A DNA stretch of 64,000 nucleotides from the NCBI GenBank assembly GCA_963070105.1, contig OY718805.1, positions 248,001 through 312,000 of the forward strand, written 5' to 3'. The position numbers and the translations under genes are program-made. This stretch comes from Litomosoides sigmodontis. Taxonomy: Eukaryota > Nematoda > Chromadorea > Rhabditida > Onchocercidae. Each line of letters begins with the position of its first letter. The stretch's first letter is position 1. The notes beneath the pieces are model-generated. The model was not told where the DNA came from. It made no database searches and saw nothing but the letters and a program-made list of their open reading frames with translations. Shown piece after piece: positions 56,416-64,000 of this stretch.

Positions 56416-59400
56416 AGCACATATCAAGCAAAGCCGAAGGGCTGTTTCACAGATGAATCTGTGGTGTTTCGGCAACACACCCAATACACCCCAGATTTTC
56501 GGCTACAGCAAGAACTTGACGAGGCTGATTGATGCTGTTTCTCCTTGCGCCTGTGCTTCTAATTTTCTCCGTACTCCACCACATCAACCAATCTTTCACT
56601 TCACTTCCCTCTCACACGTCCAACTGAATAGCAAGTTGTTGGTCAAGTTGTTTGAACTACATTTATGGTATCATATTATGATCTCGATACTGAATTATAT
56701 TTCTTTTAATTGTGTGACCGTAATCTGCTGTCAAGTTCCATTAGATTCATTTGATAAAAAGTTTTTGTATTTGTGGTTGTGTCTCCTTCAAATCCTTTCC
56801 TCTCTGTCTGTGTTCAAATCCCAGTTAAATGAAATACTTGGCTTTATTTTCAGTTCTTGTTATTAAGTTTTTGACTTAACTACATTAATTTCTAATTATA
56901 CATCTGGTTATGCAAAACAACTTTCTTGCTTTTATACGCTCAAGAGCTTACCTTGTCTTCTATGTTTCTTTTTCTTTTCAAGTAATTTATCATCACTTAT
57001 AGCCGTGAGGGAGAATTATTTTCAATAAAATTATGATAAATTATTAATTGAAAATCCCAGGAAACATTCATCTAACTAAGCCTGAGCAAAATTTCCAGCA
57101 TTTCGATAAATTAACAGTGGATGATGTTTCAGGATTTGTTGACTCTTCTGCTTCATTTCATAAGCAGTAGTATGTATACCTTATTCAGAGAGCTGAAGCT
57201 GGTTTTGTGTTATATCTTTAAAATTATTGAAAACATGCGGTCTTGTGCAATAATGAAGTAATATGACAGTTATAATATGTTTTGGTGTTATTATTACAGG
57301 TATTTAACATAGCAATGATAGAAATAAAAAAGTCTCATTCGTTATGAAAAGCTGAGGATCGTTGGTATTTCCCCAGTTTACCTGGCTTATTTCTTTCCAG
57401 GAAAACGCCAGCCATTCTAGTTCTGCTCCGTTCGCTACTCTGGAAAGTGAGAGGATCTAACGAGCGTCAAGAGTTGCCCCTAAAATTGAGGTGGCATCGA
57501 AAGTCAGCGTAAGAGGGAAATAAGATCTAAAACGAATGTTGCGACAAATCCTGACTGTGACAGACGTCGAAGGATCTTTCGCAAACAATGAAATAAGAAT
57601 GCGTTAGCTGACGCAATCTCGCGTTTCGCCTGGAAATTTACCAGTCAAGTGCTTTCCCATCCTGAACAAGAGAATTCTATGGAATGTTAATTGATTGACA
57701 CCTTTCGTGAACATTCATTCCTGCGATTTCTTGAAACTCATCTTAGCAAAACGATGCTTCTGTGAGAAACAAAATTAAGTGAAGCGAAAGATCAAAAGAG
57801 GTTCCGTGCAATTCAACACACTACTTTTAAACCTCCCACCTTATTTCTCACACCCTTAAATATTGAACTACTTATTTATCCACCCATAAATATTGAACTA
57901 CTTATTTATCCACCCATAAATTTTGTAGAAAGAATTATTCTATATGCTACTGAGATTTCCCAAATATCGCTCCTTGCTTACCAATCAATAAAGAATTTAT
58001 TATACTTATACTTACAAGGATCATTAATATTTAATTATCTAAATTTCTAATTGACAGCTAAGGCAATACCCGAGTCCTCAGAAAATTCCTTAAACAAAAA
58101 TCATCACCTTACTTACGACAGTCATTGCATTTTCACTGCGCAGTGAGTATTGAGTATTTTGGAATCAATTCGAGTCTTGATTTTCATGCCATTTAACGAA
58201 ACTTCATCCTCTTTATCTGCTCTTCCTTAAGCGAAAAAACATCAACGCTCCTCAGCACATTTAAATTTCAGTTGGTGATGTGATAGATATCACAACGATT
58301 CTGCGAAGGAATTGTAAATTCAATTGTCAGCAGCCCTCAATAACTGTTAGCGCTAAACCGCTGGGTGGTGAGTGGGCTGGAAACTGCCTGGCTCATTCAC
58401 GCATATTGTTTAGTTCGTGGAAAAGACGTTAGTTGGTTGAGCAGCAATATTGAGGAAGTGATTGTGGCGATTCGACCCGACTTCGCTCGATTCGGAAAAG
58501 TGTTAGCAAAATTCCTCCCTACCTCTTCCGATACAGTTAGCTAACGCAGGTGAAGCGTCACTTCACCAATGCTTGGAAATAATGTGTAAGAGTTGAGGAC
58601 AGCAACTCAACCTGATAAAGATGATCGCGGCCCTTCTATTGAGAGGAAGGAACAACGCATTGTCGGCATCCGTTGTGCTTGTGAATGTGAAGGAAAGAGC
58701 GGCTGGACTGAGTTTGCAACTCGAACGGGTTGATTAAAAACAACATTATTCAATCTCAACCGACCATTTCCACTGATTTCTTCTCTAAACTTTGCCACTC
58801 CGCTTAAATCTTTATTATCGGTACAGGTGAGGGGGTGGCAAGCTAAATTAACTGCTTTCTGAATGTCCAATTTCCAATTTGCACGTTCCACCATTTTACT
58901 TCAACTGGAAGTACGACTGGGCACTGCACTCCATGACTTTTTCCTTTCATTTCCAGAAGTAACCTTCTATGGTCTAATTAGCACGGTGTGCTCTTACCTA
59001 GGAAACATCGGAGATTTAGGAATAGATGGCGCAGAATTGAAGATGGAAGTGATTATCACTTCTACACCAAATGAAGCCTTGGGGAGATACGTGCGAGCTG
59101 TGACATCGTAAGATTAAAATCTCATTTCGATGAATCCCACTGCTTAGATCGTGGTTGCATTTCAGAACTTACTTTTCTCTCCCGTGAAAACAAATTCGAA
59201 TTTTTGCTTCCCAGGAAACACATCGGATTCGATAAAGCAGCTGAAGAGCATTTATTTGTTCATCATGACCGTAATTGCCTATTACTTGGTAGATTGTGGT
59301 TAGTAACATGTTGACCTGTGCCTCCAATTATCAGCGGACAGCAGCAGCACTGTCACCACCAACACGGTGGTCATTGTCGTTCTTCCCTTTTTCTACTGCC

Positions 59401-61797
59401 TTCATTCCTTAAAGTGGCGCATGTGCCTTGCGCTCCTACGATGGCTACTAGACAGATAGGTAGATGCGTTCTTCACTTCTTCCATTATTACCTGAAAGCG
59501 CAAGATCGATTTGCGAGCAGTACAGATTTGGAGCTTGCAGACGAAAACTCGATCTCTCGTAGAGTGGAGTGGAGTGGAGTGAAGTGAAATGATTGCATGT
59601 CTGCAGTTTCTATGCCATAACCTTCCGCCTGTCCTTAATTTAAAATTATCCAATTAATAATTTCTGGTGGTCACCACTGAAAGTTGGCCGTCCAAAAAGG
59701 TTTGGTGGACGAGTGGTCCAGAGAAGGAAGGTGGAAGGTGCCGTGCTATTTGCTGGCTGCTGGATGCTTAGACGTACCGCTAATCGATCAGTAGCAATGA
59801 ACCTCTGCGAAAACTTTCGGACTTTAAGTATGACACTCCAATTAAGGAAAAACTACTCACCTGGCTACATCCACTGCCGATATAATTAATGAATGAATCA
59901 TTGGGAAGGATCAGTGCTGACACCTGATTCTATGCAGTTGCAGTCTTAGCTTAGCCTTCAAGGAAGTGTGCAAGAGCAATGGTAAATTTTTTCCTACAAA
60001 TACAAAGAAGCTATCGAGTGACGGACGGAGTGACTGCTTCTTCCGCGCCGCTAATTGGTAGTAGCATTGACTGATGGGACATAGAAACACTGTAAGACGG
60101 GTTTGCTTGAAGCGGAATGCGCACCTTGAGGCATTGCGTTGGCGTTGGCACTTCTTGGCATTGCTGTCGTTGTTTTGCTGCACATCCTCACGCCTTAGCG
60201 GAGAGATGAGGTGAAAGTGAGGGAGGTATCACCGGAAAGTGAGATAATAGGGGTTGGCCGCCAGTTGGCCGCCTGCAAGCTTGTCATTCCCGTCTACCCG
60301 TTGTAGTGCGATGCGACAAGCTTCATCTCTTTCTTTGCGTATCCTTTGATTTTATTTATCGGTAAAAATGGAATTCCAATTTTGCTAATTGCGTACAAAC
60401 TCGCTGTTCCTTCGGTTCGTTGCATAGTGTGATTTTACTTAGGAATTATGCGCCTTAGCTCTAATTTGTGCCTTTTAGGTCGCTTGAACAGAATTGGACC
60501 GGCCTGAGTCACGCTCTCTCTCTCTCCTTCTCTTGTGGTGTTGCATTATCAAACATTCCATTTTATCCAATTCATTCATACTCTAGGAGGACTCTCGGCT
60601 TGCACATCAAAATTTAGGTTACCAGGAGAACTGTGCTTCCTACAAAACTAACATTGATGGAGGACGGCTTAAAATGTTTCACTTGGGAGAGAGAGGTTCT
60701 CGGCACATCGCAAATACTTCCTTCGAGCTTTCATCCCATCACGTGGCTGCTTCACAATTTTAGATTTCAGGTGACTGCTTGCTCCCCTGTAAAGGAAGTT
60801 AGCGGGAGGAGTGAAATTGCTTCTTTGTTAGTGTCGTCATTGGCAGCAGTTTCTTCCGTTCTTCGGCTTTCTTGTGACTCATCCGCTTTGTCTGCGAATT
60901 TCAGTGCTGCAGCGATTGGCAGCACGAAGCATGGCTTTTAAATGATCATAAAATGGAGGAGATTTTTGCAGAAAATGAATTTCGTTGCTTTGACTATCGT
61001 AATGAATCGATATTGCAGAAAAAATTGCGTTTATGAACAGACAGAAGAAGAAAGTGACGTGACAGTCAGGATAGGATAATGCTACCCAGCAAAATGCGTG
61101 GGAAGAAGTGTACCAATGAAGAACAAAAAGGGCTATTGTAATTACGCCGTACAAATGAGGGAAGAAAATGCCAGAGGCGAAATATCACGTCCCCCGCATG
61201 GAAATGATTCGCAGCAACTTTTATGCATGACTTCTCGTGCAAAGCAAGCTTAATAACTCAGCACGTGAATGAGGCCTAGTTCAGACTGTGCATTGGGCAA
61301 AAAATAGGACGACAGTAGTTAGGCGCGAGGATGGTTAGGTAAATAAATAAAAGTTATCGCGAGAACTGGTTGTTGTTTGCTCGAAAACTTTTCCCTTTGG
61401 TAAAAAATTCTTAATTAACGACTTTTCGCGAAATAATTCGCTTGGCATTTAGTTATGGATAGTAGCTTAAGTGATGGCATTCCGATCGACGCACAGTAGG
61501 AAATTATGGCGTTGTGTTGCAAGTGAGGGAGCCGTGCACTTCTTATCTCTTTTTTTCAACCACCAATTTTTAATGCTCAATTTCGCCCGAACCATAGCTT
61601 AGGGTGAGGAGTACTACTGTATAGGTCTCTCGCTACCTATTACGCATAGGTGATAATTCCGTTTATTTGCACAGGATCAGTCAGTCAGTCAGTTCAAAGA
61701 GCAACAAGATTCTGAAGTGATGAAGAAGAACCGTTGTTTAGCGGGCACTCCTTAGCGGCAGCGCCTGTACCGATCTTTTTTCACCCGTAAATTTCAG
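56416..61797. other. Intergenic downstream of the Nkx6 gene
   Basis: The Nkx6 3' flank has an AATAAA near 57024. A 30-base direct duplication lies at 57858-57917. Frames of up to 137 codons (56453-56866) are open but unsupported. A minus frame at about 60770-60935 has charged content (KFADKADESQESRRTEETAA) but the opposite strand is also open and no partner exon was found. Confidence 0.45.
57858..57917. repeat. Direct tandem duplication of a 30-base unit
   Basis: The unit begins AAATATTGAACTACTTATTT and ends ATCCACCCAT; the two copies (57858-57887, 57888-57917) are identical. Confidence 0.9.
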
Positions 61798-61817
61798 TTG
61801 CGCTAGAAAAAGAATCG

Positions 61818-62309
61818 ATGAGTGAGGAAGCGGTGTGGAGCGGATTGCGTGGCACACGGTAACCACCACTCCGTCCCTCTTCACGCTTCCCTTTACATTG
61901 GCAATCTTGCTTCCTTACGTTTACCTCATCTGACGCGAATCACTCAGTGGTGGGAGGAAGCTTCATCATTCAAAGATTTAACTAGTAGAGGTAAGTGTGT
62001 ATGGTTCTCATTTCAGTAAAGGCTTCTAATGCCAATAAGCACCTTTATCGGTTCATTTTCCACGTGCAACTGATGCCTCCGGCTGTGCACCAACGAGAGG
62101 ACGTCAGATGCTTCTTCCATCGTGCGCGACTGGAAAGCAACTTGAATCTCGTCGTCGTGCTTGTCTGGAAGATATCAGTGATACGTCAAGCAAATTGGGG
62201 CAGTAAATGTGGTCGGTTAAGTTACTGAAAAATGAATTAATTATTCCCTATAATTACAGAGTGTTCGCTGGGTGCTCTCTCCGATAGCAGTGCCATTAGA
62301 CGTAATTGA
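61818..62309 (+). CDS. Possible short or partial multi-exon gene, hypothetical
   Basis: Coding-like pieces lie close together: after an ATTTCAG acceptor at 61797, ALEKESMSEEAVWSGLRG (ATG at 61818) to a GTAACC donor at 61859; WWEEASSFKDLTSR (from 61949) ending at a consensus GTAAGTG donor near 61991; ASGCAPTRGRQMLLPSCATG and KQLESRRRACLEDI (about 62042-62190); and CSLGALSDSSAIRRN with a stop at 62307-62309. They can be joined in phase by using the donor GTGTGG at about 61833 and ATCA|GTGATA, but the acceptor before the third piece (AATAAG) is weak. No family is recognised. It may be a real gene, or the fit may be chance. Confidence 0.3.
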
Positions 62310-62408
62310 CCACATTAATCAATGTGTTGCTCATCAGCCATCAATGTGATTCAGGAAGAAATAGATGGGATATCGGACCTAACATCAGCATTAAGAAGGT
62401 CTCACTGA

Positions 62409-62411
<3 letters not shown>

Positions 62412-62489
<78 letters not shown>
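62412..62489. repeat. (GA)n microsatellite, about 39 copies
   Basis: Uninterrupted AG dinucleotides, about 115 bases left of the long inverted repeat. Confidence 0.97.
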
Positions 62490-62491
<2 letters not shown>

Positions 62492-62604
62492 AATGGTTTT
62501 CAGATGGACGTCGATTCGTTGGTGGAAAAGCAGTGAGTGGGAAGGAACCGCGAGATATGTATGGCCTGTCTTGCTAATTAATTCATTCATAAAAAGTACT
62601 GTGG

Positions 62605-62670
62605 GAAACGAGCCAGCCATTCACACGTCGCGCTAATACCAGAGCGACGTGTGAATGGCTGGCTCGTTTC
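62605..62670. repeat. Perfect inverted repeat: 27-bp arms, 12-base loop
   Basis: The left arm is 62605-62631 (starts GAAACGAGCCAGCCATTCAC), the loop is GCTAATACCAGA (62632-62643), and the right arm is 62644-62670 (ends AATGGCTGGCTCGTTTC). The arms are exactly complementary with no mismatch. The stem is about half G+C, unlike the AT-rich surroundings. If transcribed it would fold into a strong hairpin; it could also be a small palindromic or foldback element, or an assembly artefact. Confidence 0.95.
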
Positions 62671-63948
62671 TTGAAACCACTGCGCCTTTCTCTTTTTCGA
62701 AGGAAGAGAGTTTTTCTACGTAAGGGAGCAGATGAGATAGGTTAATGGCCGGCCTCTTGCAGCTCTTGCAGTGGTGCATTGTGAGTGCTGTTGGATGACC
62801 TGAGTTGAGTGCTTGTTGCGCTCCTCCTGTGACCTATGAAATGCAAAAGACTTACAGTACAGTGTCTGTAGCAGCTACAAGTGGATGTTTTGCAGATTCA
62901 CCGGGGAGTCCATCCATCCACTCTATCCACAAGTGAGGAAGCTTCCAGAAGATGCACGGACGACTCGAGAGCGACCATGCTAACGGCAACGTAGCAACAG
63001 ACACTTATTCTGACTGTGAGAATCAACAAAAGGTGGCGAGGCATGGAAGGACGTCGTTGTGTGAACAATTGCAAATGCAGTTCAGTCGTCCATTGCTTTT
63101 AATGCAAACAATTTCCTGCCTCTCATAACAGAGTGATTTTCGAATCGAATTCCTTTGTTTTCGGGTTAGTTGAGCTTTAAAAATTAACATAACTGGAAGG
63201 TAACTCGTCAGCAACTGTAGTTTCAGAGGGTCAAACAAACGGTGATTCCGGAAAAGCTGCGTCCCAAATCCAGATGTGCAGAACAGATTATTGCGTTTAC
63301 CTGACCTCATAAGTTCTAAGTTCTTATTCTGAGCAAAGCAACAGCTTCTTTCTTCTATCCTTGTGGATTTCACAACGAATTTTTTTGTAAACGCAGAAAC
63401 AACGCTGTTTTTTAGTGAAAGGTCATGAGATGTCGTCGGTTTTAGACATGAAGTCGATGTTGGAGTCATACTATAATCGCGATGATGAACTCTGTAGGTG
63501 TATTAGTTAGTTTTCTTCAGTTAGATGGAAAATTATAGAAAGGTGGTACCTATTATGGTTCCCGCGATATCTTATTGATATTTATTGCTGCTGGACGAAG
63601 GATAGCACGATTGCGAGACCACTTCTCTTCTAACTACAAATTAGCACTGCTTTTGAAAATTTCTATTTCCTTAAACGCTTACCCAATATGTTCGATGATC
63701 TGGCAAACTGCAACACTTTTGAAAATTTGCAGCAGAGTTTTAATTTGTTCTGCAGCAGCAGAGCAGCAGGCTTCAAGAAATTCTCGATTTTAATTTCAAG
63801 CGCTCTCGTTAATTAATGAAGACTCAGAGCTGGAGAAAACATTCCACTCGATACTAGCACACCGAGCTTAGCAGGCAAATTTTCGACGAAAGCATGCATC
63901 AGTGATTGATTTAATTCGGTAATGAAACAAAGAATTCCGCTGTTTCTA

Positions 63949-63971
63949 GCTCTCTCTCTCTCTCTCTCTCT
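63949..63971. repeat. (CT)n microsatellite
   Basis: Short uninterrupted CT run near the right edge. Confidence 0.93.
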
Positions 63972-64000
63972 GTTGCTATAGAAATGAATGTCGCATTTTG

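Larger units (their letters stand above)
62310..64000. other. Intergenic to right edge
   Basis: Apart from the GA array, the inverted repeat and a CT run, I see no supportable gene. A 148-codon minus frame (63023-63469) lacks splice context or family resemblance. Confidence 0.45.

Noticed and set aside
56811..56825. tRNA T-loop-like sequence TTCAAATCCC
   Set aside because: No acceptor stem, D arm or anticodon arm at the required spacing.
63023..63469. 148-codon minus-strand frame near the right edge
   Set aside because: No splice partner, signal peptide or recognised motif; compatible with chance.

Overview
The window looks like AT-rich animal nuclear DNA, most probably from a nematode. All convincing coding sequence lies in short exons bounded by GT(or GC)/AG junctions, many introns are only 60-300 bases, and one gene is a cuticlin (ZP-domain cuticle protein) of the type found in nematodes. 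No bacterial operons, CRISPR arrays, IS elements or rRNA were seen, and no tRNA was noticed by eye. A clear Sex-comb-on-midleg (Scm) Polycomb gene is present; to my knowledge Caenorhabditis lacks an obvious full-length Scm, so the source may be a more basal or different nematode. I cannot name the species.

Layout. 18-2650 (minus): an 11-exon gene for a secreted protein of about 424 residues that I do not recognise. 4223-6194 (minus): a 6-exon cut-1-like cuticlin, complete, with one GC-AG intron. 6957-8000: a large hexamer/trinucleotide array. 8.0-17.9 kb: gene-poor, with only small uncertain ORFs. 17929-20962 (minus): a 9-exon secreted protein resembling IgGFc-binding-domain proteins. 21441-26302 (plus): a complete 16-exon Scm homologue (two MBT repeats, SLED, SAM), divergent from the previous gene across a gap of about 480 bases. 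28.8-31.8 kb (plus): a set of coding exons for an unrecognised, probably helical protein whose splicing I could not fully resolve. 31.8-48.7 kb: about 17 kb without a supportable gene, holding a 2.3-kb nested AT satellite (38.3-40.6 kb) and many microsatellites; it lies directly upstream of a developmental homeobox gene and is a natural place for its regulatory elements. 48740-56415 (plus): an 8-exon NK6-class (Nkx6/cog-1-like) homeobox gene, with an intact antisense ORF nested in its largest intron. 61.8-62.3 kb (plus): possible exons of another gene, followed by a perfect 27-bp inverted repeat (62605-62670).

Exon models were built by hand. Every junction in the cuticlin, Scm, Nkx6, IgGFc-like and 424-residue models keeps reading phase, and the summed exon lengths are multiples of three. 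Functionally the window is a mixture: two unrelated nuclear developmental regulators (Scm, a Polycomb repressor; Nkx6, a sequence-specific repressor with an eh1/TN-like motif) and three extracellular or cuticle-associated proteins. Nothing suggests that the genes act as a cluster.
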